Origin: Umezawaea sp049997955
Lineage (GTDB): Bacteria; Actinomycetota; Actinomycetes; Mycobacteriales; Pseudonocardiaceae
Reading direction: 5' to 3'
Assembly (NCBI GenBank): GCA_049997955.1
Contig: JAEBDY010000012.1
Span: 186,001-250,000 of the forward strand
DNA length: 64,000 nt
Position 1 is the first letter of the stretch. Every line of letters begins with the position of its first letter. The notes beneath the pieces are model-generated. The model made no database searches and was not told the origin of the DNA. It saw only the letters and a program-made list of their open reading frames with translations. The position numbers and the translations under genes are program-made. Positions 52,822 to 60,815 of the stretch are shown piece after piece.

Positions 52822-53646
52822 GTGAGCAGAGGTGAACTGGCCGACTTCCTGCGCCGCAGACGGGAGGCGCTGCGCCCGGACCCGGCGTCCACCACCCACC
52901 CGCCGAGCCCGCGGGCCCGGCGCACCCCGGGACTGCGCCGGGAAGAGGTGGCCGCGCTGGCCGGGATGTCCACCAGCTACTACGAGCGGCTGGAACAGGC
53001 CCGCGCGCCACGGCCGTCGCCGCAGGTGCTGGCCGCGCTGGGGACGGCGCTGCGACTCACCACCGCGGAGCGCGACCACCTGTCCCGGCTGGCCGGGCAG
53101 ACCCCGCCCATCCCGGACACCGATCGCGTGCCCGTGCCCGCCGACGCCCGCCTGCTGCTGCACCGGCTCGGGCCGATCCCGGCCTACCTGGTCGACGAGC
53201 GGGAGGACATCGTGGCCTGGAACCCCGCGGCGGCCGCGTTGATCACCGACTTCGGGCGGCTGCCCGTCGAGGAGCGCAACACCGTGCGGGTGTCGATCCG
53301 ACTGGGCGACACCGTCTGCTCGGCCCCCGCGGGCTCGGAAGGCGAGTTCGCCCGGCAAGCCGCCGCCGAACTGCGCACGGCGCGCGGCCGCCACCCGGCG
53401 GACCGCGCGATCGCCGAACTGGTCAACGAGTTCGCCGCGCACAGCCCGGACTTCGCCGCCGGGTGGCTCAGCCACGACGTGCGGCTCCGCCCGGCGCTCC
53501 GCAAGCACGTGCGCCACCCCGAGTTCGGCGACCTCGAACTGGACCGCCAGACCCTGCTGGTGCCCGGCACCGACCTGCGGCTGGTGGTCTACACCGCCGA
53601 CCCCGGCAGCCCGAGCGCCGCCGCGCTCGCCCTGGTGGGGCGCTGA
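52822..53646 (+). CDS. XRE family regulator with MmyB ligand-binding domain
   Basis: 274 residues from GTG 52822. Helix-turn-helix at about 5-75 (ELADFLRRRREALRPDPAST, GLRREEVAALAGMSTSYYER, LEQARAPRPSPQVLAALG). The C-terminal MmyB-like/PAS-like domain (VDEREDIVAWNPAAAALITD) binds a ligand, possibly a fatty acid as in MltR-type homologues. It is divergent from the NTF2/NmrA operon and likely controls it. Its last 58 bases overlap the convergent sugar isomerase gene. Confidence 0.93.
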   Translation: MSRGELADFLRRRREALRPDPASTTHPPSPRARRTPGLRREEVAALAGMSTSYYERLEQARAPRPSPQVLAALGTALRLTTAERDHLSRLAGQTPPIPDTDRVPVPADARLLLHRLGPIPAYLVDEREDIVAWNPAAAALITDFGRLPVEERNTVRVSIRLGDTVCSAPAGSEGEFARQAAAELRTARGRHPADRAIAELVNEFAAHSPDFAAGWLSHDVRLRPALRKHVRHPEFGDLELDRQTLLVPGTDLRLVVYTADPGSPSAAALALVGR

Positions 53647-54851
53647 GCCCGCTCCACCCGCTCCGGCAACGACATCGCGGCCACCGGGGCGAGCGGCAGC
53701 GAGGGGAGCAGCGTCGCCTGGTAGGCGTGGTAGACGTCCGGTTTCCCGCTCCACACGGAGGAGACCGGATCGCCTTCCGGGGTGAGTTCGTGGTGCCAAC
53801 CGCCGTGGACGGGGTCGACGTGCCGGGTCCGGACGTACGACCAGATCCGGTCGGCCCACCGGCCGTACTCGACGTCGCCGGTGCGTTCCCCCATCGCCTC
53901 GGCGGCGAGCACCCCTTCCGCCGCGACCCAGTGCATCCGTTGCCGGACAACCGGTCGGCCGTTCCAGTCCACCGTGTACACGAAGCCGGGGTGGCCGTCG
54001 ACGCTCCACCCGTCGCGGACCGCCGCGTCGAACAGCGCGCGGGCGTCCGGCAGGAGCCAGTCGGGGGCGTCCGCGCCCAGCGCCGCCTCCAGGTGCAGCA
54101 GCAGCCTCGACCACTCCAGCCAGTGGCCGACGGTCCCGCCGTAGGGCCGGAAGGGGTGGTCGGGGTGGTCGACGTTGTGCTCCGGCAGGGGACGCCAGTC
54201 CGCCGTGAAGTGCTCCGGCAGCCGCCACCCGTGCGCCGCGGCGACCTCGTGCACCAGGTGTTCGGCGATCCTCAGCGCCCGGCGGTGCCACGTCGGGTCA
54301 CCGGTGACGTCGCCTGCGGCCAGGAAGGCCTCCACCATGTGCATGTTGCTGTTGGCGCCCCGGTACGGCTCGGTCGCCGTCCACTCCCGGTCCCAGGTCT
54401 CCACCACCAGGCCCGCGTCCTCGTCCCAGAACCGGGTCTCCACGACGTCGAGCGCCCGGTCCAGCAGTTCCGCGCCGCCGGGGCGGTCGGCGGCCGCGGC
54501 GCCCGCCGCGGCGAGGACGACGAAGGCGTGGGTGTACGCGGCCTTCGTCGTGTCCTCGGTGCTGCTGAACCAGCCGCCGTGCTCGTGGTCCCGCAGCAGG
54601 CCGTCCAGCGCCGCGACGCCGTGGTCCACCAGATCAGCGGCGGCGTGGTCGCCCAAGCCGAGTTCCAGGCCGAACACGTGCGTCATGCGCGCGGTGATCC
54701 ACGTGTGGACCGGGTGGGAGGGCACGAGGACCCCGGTGTCGTCCAGCCAGCCGAACCCGCCCCTCGGGTCGCGGGACGCGACCGCGAACGACACCAGCCT
54801 GCGTCTCTCCTCGGCGAACCACGTGCGCTCGGTGTGGGCCTGTGCGGTCAT
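53589..54851 (-). CDS. YihS-type aldose-ketose isomerase (AGE family)
   Basis: 420 residues. It aligns by eye along its whole length with E. coli YihS: GGFGWLDDTGVLVPSHPVHT, TWITARMTHVF, YRGANSNMHMVEAFL, HFTADWRPLPEHN, GGTVGHWLEWSRLLLH. The (alpha/alpha)6 barrel with these His and Trp-Glu positions interconverts mannose/fructose/glucose or sulfoquinovose/sulfofructose. No sulfoquinovose genes are nearby, so the sugar is open. The 3' end overlaps the XRE regulator gene, and the TetR next to it may control it. Confidence 0.88.
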   Translation of the reverse strand: MTAQAHTERTWFAEERRRLVSFAVASRDPRGGFGWLDDTGVLVPSHPVHTWITARMTHVFGLELGLGDHAAADLVDHGVAALDGLLRDHEHGGWFSSTEDTTKAAYTHAFVVLAAAGAAAADRPGGAELLDRALDVVETRFWDEDAGLVVETWDREWTATEPYRGANSNMHMVEAFLAAGDVTGDPTWHRRALRIAEHLVHEVAAAHGWRLPEHFTADWRPLPEHNVDHPDHPFRPYGGTVGHWLEWSRLLLHLEAALGADAPDWLLPDARALFDAAVRDGWSVDGHPGFVYTVDWNGRPVVRQRMHWVAAEGVLAAEAMGERTGDVEYGRWADRIWSYVRTRHVDPVHGGWHHELTPEGDPVSSVWSGKPDVYHAYQATLLPSLPLAPVAAMSLPERVERAQRPTRASAAALGLPGSAV

Positions 54852-54906
54852 GGGTGTCCTCGAATCCGGCTCGGGTGCGCGGGTGGGCCGCCAATCGAGA
54901 CCTCGA

Positions 54907-54920
54907 GCTTAAGCGGTTGA
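54907..54920. promoter_or_regulatory. Putative TetR-linked site upstream of the YihS-type gene
   Basis: The 8-bp palindrome GCTTAAGC (54907-54914) and, on the minus strand, TCAACCGCTTAAG (54920-54908). A similar TCAACC-CTTAAG string (TCAACCTTAAG, 55550-55560) sits at the TetR start, suggesting one regulator binds both. Confidence 0.4.
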
Positions 54921-54941
54921 GCTTTCGGGCGTCAACAACGC

Positions 54942-55544
54942 TCAGCCGCGGTCCGACCCTGGCAGCAGCGCGTCGATCATGGTCGCCATCTGCTTGGCCG
55001 AGTCGAAGATCGCGGCGCCCTTGGACCGGTCGCCGTCCAGGTGGGCCAGCATCTCCAGGCCGAGGTAGAACGCGAGGACGGTCGTCGCCACCTCCCGCGT
55101 CGGGATGAAGGCCGCGAGCGGTGTGCCGTCGAGGAACCGGCTCAGCAGCGATTCGGTGAACTCCTCCCACCGGTCGATCTCGGCCCGCACGCCCGGCGCC
55201 AGCCGGGTCGACCGCGCCGCGCCCGCGACCAGTTCCTGCACCGCGGCGATGTGCCCGGTGGAGATGTCCTCCTCGTAGAGCTCCCGCAGGGTCTGCAACA
55301 TCTCGCGGGCGCCGTCGAGGTGCCCGGTGCGTTCGAGGTAGCGGGCCATGCGGTGGTCGCTGCTGTGCCGCATGGCGGCCAGGAACAGGTCGTCGAGGTC
55401 GTCGAAGTGGTAGTAGATGACGCCCGGTGCGAACCCGCCCGTCGTCGCGATCGCGCGCGCGGTGGTGGCGGGGAAGCCCTGTGCGGCCAGGGTGTCGATT
55501 GCGGCGCGCAGGATCCGGTCGCGCGCCTCGGCTTTGCGGGTCAT
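54942..55544 (-). CDS. TetR/AcrR family transcriptional regulator
   Basis: 200 residues from ATG 55544 (TTG 55553 also in frame). Helix-turn-helix at about 5-50 (AEARDRILRAAIDTLAAQGF, AIATTGGFAPGVIYYHFDDL). A TetR_C ligand domain with three Met/aromatic-rich helices follows. It lies between the YihS-type isomerase (90 bp downstream, same strand) and the desaturase pair. Shared motifs at both ends suggest it controls the isomerase and itself. Confidence 0.93.
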   Translation of the reverse strand: MTRKAEARDRILRAAIDTLAAQGFPATTARAIATTGGFAPGVIYYHFDDLDDLFLAAMRHSSDHRMARYLERTGHLDGAREMLQTLRELYEEDISTGHIAAVQELVAGAARSTRLAPGVRAEIDRWEEFTESLLSRFLDGTPLAAFIPTREVATTVLAFYLGLEMLAHLDGDRSKGAAIFDSAKQMATMIDALLPGSDRG

Positions 55545-55549
55545 CGCCG

Positions 55550-55560
55550 TCAACCTTAAG
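55550..55560. promoter_or_regulatory. Putative TetR autoregulatory site
   Basis: TCAACCTTAAG with the palindrome CCTTAAGG at 55554-55561, directly at the 5' end of the TetR gene and 5 bp from the desaturase stop. Confidence 0.35.
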
Positions 55561-55565
55561 GGGCC

Positions 55566-56375
55566 TCAGGGCACCTTGCGCGGTCGGACTCCCTCACTGG
55601 CGAGGAACGGGTCCAGCCTGCGCCCCAGCTCCGCGAGGTGGTGGCTGGGAACCATCGGGTACAGGTGGTGTTCGAGGTGGTAGGTCAGCTCCAGGAACAC
55701 CGCCGGGATGATCCTGCCCCGCAGGGTGCGCGTCTGGGTGAGCGGTGTGTCGCCGTAGTCGTGGTGCGGCAGGTACACGGTCAGCAGCGGGTACACCCAG
55801 CTGCCGACGACGGCCATGGCCGCGTAGACGAGCAGCGCGGGCGTCGTGGGCCACAGGACCACTCCGGCCCCCAGCACGAGGATCGGCACGCTCGCCTCGA
55901 CCAGGAGCCAGGCGCGCTGGACGCGGTCGCCCGCCGCCCGGCGGAACGCCCACCGCCACAGCCCCACCAGGAACACCGGCCCGTACAGCACGGCGCCGAA
56001 GAACGACAGGCTCGCGGGGTAGCCCTCGGGGTCGTCCTCGTGCGGGAAGATCCGGTGGTGCTGCACGTGCGTCGCCCGGTACGCGTGGCCGCTTTCGAGC
56101 AGCACCACGCCGCACAGGAACAACGCCCACTCGGTGCCCTTGGGGCCGAGGCCGATCGACCGGTGCACGACGTCGTGGGTCACGGTCACCACGGCGACGA
56201 AGATGCCGAACACGACGACCGGGGTGAGCCACCAGACCCACGGCGAGGAGTCCGCCCACCACGCGGTGAGCGCGAAGACCGCGACCCCGATCGGAGGACG
56301 GGCCAACGCCAGCAGCCGCCTGCGCCGGTTCGTGACGAGCAGGTCCGCGCCGAGGTCGGACAGGGACGGTTTCAC
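55566..56375 (-). CDS. Fatty acid desaturase-like di-iron membrane enzyme (possible carotenoid hydroxylase or ketolase)
   Basis: 269 residues from GTG 56375, overlapping the upstream gene stop (GTGA). Three His boxes are present: HDVVH near residue 68, HVQHH near 103 and HLEHH near 235, with four hydrophobic segments. This is the fatty acid desaturase/CrtR type. Coupling to a phytoene-desaturase-like oxidoreductase suggests oxidation of a carotenoid end group rather than a fatty acid, but that is context only. Confidence 0.85.
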   Translation of the reverse strand: MKPSLSDLGADLLVTNRRRRLLALARPPIGVAVFALTAWWADSSPWVWWLTPVVVFGIFVAVVTVTHDVVHRSIGLGPKGTEWALFLCGVVLLESGHAYRATHVQHHRIFPHEDDPEGYPASLSFFGAVLYGPVFLVGLWRWAFRRAAGDRVQRAWLLVEASVPILVLGAGVVLWPTTPALLVYAAMAVVGSWVYPLLTVYLPHHDYGDTPLTQTRTLRGRIIPAVFLELTYHLEHHLYPMVPSHHLAELGRRLDPFLASEGVRPRKVP

Positions 56376-57916
56376 GACGACCGCACCCCCGACCGGCGAG
56401 CGGTTCGCGCGACCCCGTCGGCGACGATCCGGCTGCCGAGGACGCACGCCACGGTGCCGAGCCCCGGCCACGTGGAGTCGCCTGCCAGCCAGAAACCGGG
56501 CACGCCGAGGTCGTGCGGGACGGCGTGCTGGTTGCTGTTGGCCGGGGTCTGCCGGACACCGCCGACCGCGCCGCGCGGGCGCGAGGTGAACCGCTCGTAG
56601 GTCCGGGGTGTGCCGATCTCGCGCACCACCGCCCCTTCCGCGAGTCGCGGGTGCACCCGTCTGGCCTGCGCGATCAGCAGATCGCCCAGGGCGTCGCGGC
56701 GGCGGGCGTGCTCGACGTCGTCGAGGCCCTCCCAGTCCGCCAGGTCGGTGTGGGTGGACAGCACCACCGTCCGGTGCCCGGCGGGCGCGCTGTCCGTGTC
56801 GCCGGGAGCCGACGCGGACAGGAACATGTTGTTGCCGTCGCCGAGCCTGGTGCCGTAGGAACCCAGGAGCTGGTGGTGCGTCAGGGTTTGGGAGTCGACC
56901 TCGGACTCCGGGACGCCGAGGCAGACGACTACGGCGCCACCGAGGTCGCCCGCGTCGCGGACCAGGAAGGGTTCGAGCGCGGCCCGGACCCCGGACACGT
57001 CGCAGAGGTCGGCCGTCACCGACGCGGGCAGTGCGCTGACCACCTGGCTCGCGCGCACGATCCCGCGTCCACTGTGGACGGAGAAGTCGTGGTGCGCGCC
57101 GGTGACGCGGTCGACCCGCCACCCGGTGCGCAGGTCGCCGCCGAGCGATCGGTAGTGCGCGACGAGCGCCTTCCAGAAGCCGCGCATCCCACCGGTCGCC
57201 CTGGTGAGCCCGGCGCCCCTGATGGTGATGCCCAGCGCGGCGTTGACCAGCGGCGCCCGGTCGACGGTGCTGTGCACGGTGTCCTCGACGAGCATGGACA
57301 GCAGCCCGACCAGCGCGGCGTCGTCGCGCAGGCCGTGCCTGCCCAGCGCGCTGCCGAGCGTCGCACCGACGTGCCGGGCCAGCGGCAGGTCCACGGGCCG
57401 CAGGGCGCGGGCGTTGTGCAGGACGTCGCCGAGGGTGCGCATCGGCAGGCGGACACCCGCCCGGCTGGCCTTCCAGAAGGTCCCGGCCAAGCGGTCGAGC
57501 AGCGCCCAGAACGCCCGGTGGCCCGCGGTGTCGCCGAACGCCCGCAGCCGCTCGGCGTGCCAGGCCTCCTTGTCGCGGTGCAGGACGACCTTCCGGTCGG
57601 GCAGCCAGGCGACGTAGCCGGGCAGGCACTCGCCCGCGACCGGCGCCATGCCGACGGTGTCGAGCAGTTCGGCGCCGACGCCACCCGGCTCGAAGTCGAC
57701 GAGGGTGGTCGCGCCGACGTCGAAGCTGAAACCGCGGCGGCGGTAGTAGCCCGCGCAGCCGCCCGCGTGGCCGTGGGCTTCCAGCACGACGGTGGACAGG
57801 CCGCGGGCCTGCAACCGCAGCGCGGTCGCCAGTCCTGCCAGTCCGCCGCCGACCACGGCCACGTCGTACTGGCGGCCGTTCAGCGACGTTCGTGATTGAA
57901 CGGGCGTTCTGAACAT
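56372..57916 (-). CDS. CrtI/CrtO-like FAD oxidoreductase
   Basis: 514 residues from ATG 57916. DVAVVGGGLAGLATALRLQA is the FAD loop; FSFDVGATTLVDFEPGG and VPGFWLAGDSTWPGLGTVAC are the two CrtI-family substrate/FAD motifs. Relatives are phytoene desaturases, CrtO ketolases and all-trans-retinol saturases. It is the first gene of a pair with the His-box desaturase. A 29-bp palindrome covers its start codon, and a TAGTTT hexamer 6 bases upstream would make the mRNA leaderless. Confidence 0.85.
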   Translation of the reverse strand: MFRTPVQSRTSLNGRQYDVAVVGGGLAGLATALRLQARGLSTVVLEAHGHAGGCAGYYRRRGFSFDVGATTLVDFEPGGVGAELLDTVGMAPVAGECLPGYVAWLPDRKVVLHRDKEAWHAERLRAFGDTAGHRAFWALLDRLAGTFWKASRAGVRLPMRTLGDVLHNARALRPVDLPLARHVGATLGSALGRHGLRDDAALVGLLSMLVEDTVHSTVDRAPLVNAALGITIRGAGLTRATGGMRGFWKALVAHYRSLGGDLRTGWRVDRVTGAHHDFSVHSGRGIVRASQVVSALPASVTADLCDVSGVRAALEPFLVRDAGDLGGAVVVCLGVPESEVDSQTLTHHQLLGSYGTRLGDGNNMFLSASAPGDTDSAPAGHRTVVLSTHTDLADWEGLDDVEHARRRDALGDLLIAQARRVHPRLAEGAVVREIGTPRTYERFTSRPRGAVGGVRQTPANSNQHAVPHDLGVPGFWLAGDSTWPGLGTVACVLGSRIVADGVARTARRSGVRSS

Positions 57917-57924
57917 GCGTTCAA
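57896..57924. promoter_or_regulatory. 29-bp palindrome over the start codon of the CrtI/CrtO-like gene
   Basis: TTGAACGGGCGTTC, a central T at 57910, then GAACATGCGTTCAA: 11 of 14 positions pair. Inside are two GAAC-N4-GTTC half units. The ATG (57914-57916, minus strand) lies in the right half. A bound regulator would block initiation of transcription or translation. Confidence 0.6.
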
Positions 57925-57974
57925 ACTAGCTCACGGGCGGGGATCGGGCAATGCGCCCACCATGGCCCGCGAGG

Positions 57975-58619
57975 TCACTCCGCGGTGAAGTACGGGCGGG
58001 GGTCGCTGCCCGCACGGGCGCCGCCCGCCAGCCACTGCGAGAAGCCCGCGCCGTCCCGCTTCTCCAGTTCGTCGAGGTACGCCTGCCGGGCTCGCACGAC
58101 CGCTTGACGGGTGTGGTCGTCGGCGGCGCGTTGCAGCAGGAAGTAGCTGCGCCGCCAGGCCAGGCACAGTTCTTCGGTGCGCAGCGCGTCGGCGGGAGCC
58201 GACGGTTCGAAGGGCGCGGAGGCGGTGATCACCTCGACTTCGCGGGCGTGCGGTGCCTCCGGGACGGGGCGGGCTCGAAGGCGGACCCACACCGCGACGA
58301 CGCCGAACACCACCACCAGGCCCGCGGTCGCGGACAGGCCGATCGTGGCGATCATCCCGGTGGTGGACAGGCCGAGCACCACGAAGCCCCCACCGGCCCG
58401 GACGCCGGTCCGCAGGTCGGGTTCGCGCGACCCGTTGAGCCTCCGCACCACCCGGAGGTCGCTCGGGGCCTTCCACGCGGCCACGCCGAGCGCCAATCCG
58501 AGCACCACCCAGAACGAGAGGACGGGAGGAGGCGTCACCGCCACGCCCAGGGCGGTGAAGAGGAACACGACGACCAGAACCGTCGTCCGGGCCATTCGCA
58601 CGAGCACGTGGACCTGCAC
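57975..58619 (-). CDS. Uncharacterised membrane protein with two hydrophobic pairs
   Basis: 214 residues from GTG 58619, with GAGGG 8 bases upstream. Segments: TTVLVVVFLFTALGVAV and FWVVLGLALGVAAW near the N-terminus, FVVLGLSTTGMIATIGLSAT and VVVFGVVAVWV in the middle, then a soluble C-terminal helix bundle (LAWRRSYFLLQRAADDHTRQ). No family was recognised. It lies downstream of the divergent carotenoid pair. Function unknown. Confidence 0.65.
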   Translation of the reverse strand: MQVHVLVRMARTTVLVVVFLFTALGVAVTPPPVLSFWVVLGLALGVAAWKAPSDLRVVRRLNGSREPDLRTGVRAGGGFVVLGLSTTGMIATIGLSATAGLVVVFGVVAVWVRLRARPVPEAPHAREVEVITASAPFEPSAPADALRTEELCLAWRRSYFLLQRAADDHTRQAVVRARQAYLDELEKRDGAGFSQWLAGGARAGSDPRPYFTAE

Positions 58620-58827
58620 TGGCGCCACCCTCACCGGGAACTGACAGGGGAAAGGAGTCCGCCGGGGTCCGGGGCGCGACCACCGGGAACGCCGAGGCGG
58701 ACGTGTCCGGCAGGCGCGGGGGTGGGTGAGGTGAAGCCTAGTCCCGGACACCGCGGTCGGCCGATCAGCGGACCACGGAGCCCCTTGGCGCTCTCCGACG
58801 GTTGCCGCCGCTGTTCCGGCGTCGAGG

Positions 58828-59928
58828 TCAGGAGCTGATCCGGCGGATCGTCGCGATCGGGCCGATGCCGTCGATGGACCCCACCTTGACCGGCTCCCCG
58901 GCCGTCGAGGCGTGCACGGCCAGGGTGCCGTCGATCGCCATGGCCACGTGGCTCACGGTGTCGTGGTAGAGCACCAGGTCACCCGCTCGCACCTGGTCGC
59001 GGCCGACCGGCGCGCCCACCACCGCCTGGGTGTAGGTGGTGCGCGGGATCGCCACGCCCGCCGACCGGTACGCGGTCTGCATCAGCCCGGAGCAGTCGTA
59101 GGTGTCCGGCCCCGTCGCTCCCCACACGTACGGCTTGCCGACCTGGGTCAGCGCGAACCGGACGGCGTCCCCGGCCGCGCCCTCGGTGAGCGGGGCCTCC
59201 GCGGCCGGTCCGGTGCTCGTCAGCTGGGCCCGTTCGGCCGCGGCCATGCGGTCCAGGGAGCGCCGCACCTCCTCGATCTCGCGGTCGAGGTCGACCTTCC
59301 GCTGTTCGGCCACCTCCGCCTTCGTGATCGCTTCGTCGGTGAGGCGCTGCGCGGCGTCGCGGTCCTCGTCGGCCACGCGGCTCGCGGTGTCCGCCTCGGT
59401 CCGCGCGTTCTCGGCGAGCAGCCGGGTCCGGGCGGCGGCGTCGAACGACTCGACCGCGGCCGCGACGATGTCGCTCTGCTGCCCGGCGTAGTAGTCCATG
59501 ATCGTGGCGGCGTCGAGGAACTCCTCTGGCGACTCGCTGCTGAAGATCGCGGCCAGGCCGTTGAGCCGCAACCCCTTGAACGAGATCTCGACCATGTGGT
59601 CGACGTCGTCGCGCAGCCCGTTCGCGGTCGTGAGCGCCTGCTGCTCCACGGCCGTGGCGCTCGTCTCGGCGGCGAGCGCGTCGTCGGCGGCCTGCCGGGA
59701 CCGCTCCGAGGCGCCGATGGCGACGTCGAGCGCCTCCCGAGTGTCGGCGAGTTCCTGGTGGGCGGTGAGGACGTCCTGGTTCGTCCGCTCGCTCGCCTGG
59801 CTCAGCTCGTGGTACCTGGAGGTCGCCGTGTCGGGCGGTTCCGCGGGTTGCGCGCTCGACCAGGGCGCCGTGCCGACGAGCAGTGCGGGCACGAGCGCGA
59901 GCGCGGTGAAGGTTCGAGATGTCCTCAT
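58828..59928 (-). CDS. Secreted NlpC/P60 peptidoglycan hydrolase with coiled-coil (RipA-like)
   Basis: 366 residues. A signal peptide covers about 1-26 (FTALALVPALLVGTAP). Residues about 35-235 are a long coiled coil, as in RipA and DIP1281 autoinhibited hydrolases. The NlpC/P60 domain follows from about 255: GKPYVWGATGPDTYDCSGLM carries the catalytic Cys, SHVAMAID the His. It should cut the gamma-D-Glu-diaminopimelate bond during cell separation, outside the cell. It is divergent from a response regulator gene across 176 bp, with DnaA-box-like sites between. Confidence 0.93.
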   Translation of the reverse strand: MRTSRTFTALALVPALLVGTAPWSSAQPAEPPDTATSRYHELSQASERTNQDVLTAHQELADTREALDVAIGASERSRQAADDALAAETSATAVEQQALTTANGLRDDVDHMVEISFKGLRLNGLAAIFSSESPEEFLDAATIMDYYAGQQSDIVAAAVESFDAAARTRLLAENARTEADTASRVADEDRDAAQRLTDEAITKAEVAEQRKVDLDREIEEVRRSLDRMAAAERAQLTSTGPAAEAPLTEGAAGDAVRFALTQVGKPYVWGATGPDTYDCSGLMQTAYRSAGVAIPRTTYTQAVVGAPVGRDQVRAGDLVLYHDTVSHVAMAIDGTLAVHASTAGEPVKVGSIDGIGPIATIRRISS

Positions 59929-59979
59929 TGGAGTGACGATCGCGCGGACACCTCAGGGCGGGGTCGGCTGCGCCTCAAG

Positions 59980-60000
59980 TAATCCACAAGGCTGTCCACA
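59980..60000. promoter_or_regulatory. Two DnaA-box-like 9-mers
   Basis: TAATCCACA (59980-59988) and CTGTCCACA (59992-60000), one turn apart, in the gap between the NlpC/P60 and response regulator genes. The second matches the actinomycete box TTGTCCACA at 8 of 9 bases. Only two sites, so this is not an origin. Confidence 0.35.
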
Positions 60001-60104
60001 ACGGTCTACCAGCGTCGAATCGGGCAATAGCCTCGCAAGACGGCCCGAGCACGGATGGCGGGCCCCCGGCGCCATCGGTGGCGCTGTGCAGCGAATCGCG
60101 GACA

Positions 60105-60815
60105 ATGAGGACGGTGAGCGCGCCCGTGAAGGTCATGGTCGTCGAGGACGACCCGGAGATCAGCTACGTGATAGAACTGGCGCTCGCGTCCGCGCGGATG
60201 GACGTCCGCTCGGTGAGCGACGGTGATCTGGCGCTGACGACCGCGGTCGACTGGGAGCCCGACCTGGTGCTCCTGGACCTGGGGATTCCCGGACCGGACG
60301 GTGTCGAGGTCTGTCGGCGGTTGCGCCGGTTCTCGAACGCCTACGTGTTGATGCTGACCGGTCGCGCCGAGGAGGTGGACAAGCTGATCGGGCTCTCGGT
60401 CGGCGCGGACGACTACCTGACCAAGCCCTTCTCCCCGCGCGAACTGCTGGCCCGTGTGCAGGCCTTGCTCCGCAGGCCTCGCGACCTGGCGCACGCGGGG
60501 TCGCCCGACCCGCAGCCGGAAGGGGTGCTGGTGATCGACCAGGGCGCGCGGGAGGTGCGGGTCGACGGGGAGTCGGTGGCGTTGACGAAGATCGAGTTCG
60601 ACCTGCTGTCCGTGCTGACCGACAACGTGCGGCAGGTGCACACCAGGGACCAGTTGCGGGAACGGGTGTGGGGCGGCTCGTGGCTGGCCGACGACCACGC
60701 GGTCGACGTGCACATGTCCAACCTGAGGCGGAAGCTCAACGCGACGGGCAACGGGACGATGATCGTCACCGTGCGGGGGGTCGGCTACCGCTTCATCCCG
60801 ACGTGCGGGCCATGA
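60105..60815 (+). CDS. OmpR family response regulator
   Basis: 236 residues from ATG 60105 (GTG 60114 is an alternative). Receiver: VMVVEDDPEISYVIELAL with acidic pair, phospho-Asp in LVLLDLGIPGPDG, Lys in DYLTKPF. DNA-binding winged helix at about 140-232 (VALTKIEFDLLSVLTD, HAVDVHMSNLRRKL, VRGVGYRF). Its stop overlaps the next response regulator (ATGA). The kinase that partners it may be the convergent GAF histidine kinase at 61181. Confidence 0.95.
   Translation: MRTVSAPVKVMVVEDDPEISYVIELALASARMDVRSVSDGDLALTTAVDWEPDLVLLDLGIPGPDGVEVCRRLRRFSNAYVLMLTGRAEEVDKLIGLSVGADDYLTKPFSPRELLARVQALLRRPRDLAHAGSPDPQPEGVLVIDQGAREVRVDGESVALTKIEFDLLSVLTDNVRQVHTRDQLRERVWGGSWLADDHAVDVHMSNLRRKLNATGNGTMIVTVRGVGYRFIPTCGP

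Noticed and set aside
59980..60000. A replication origin
   Set aside because: Only two DnaA-box-like sites and no dnaA, dnaN or partition genes nearby.
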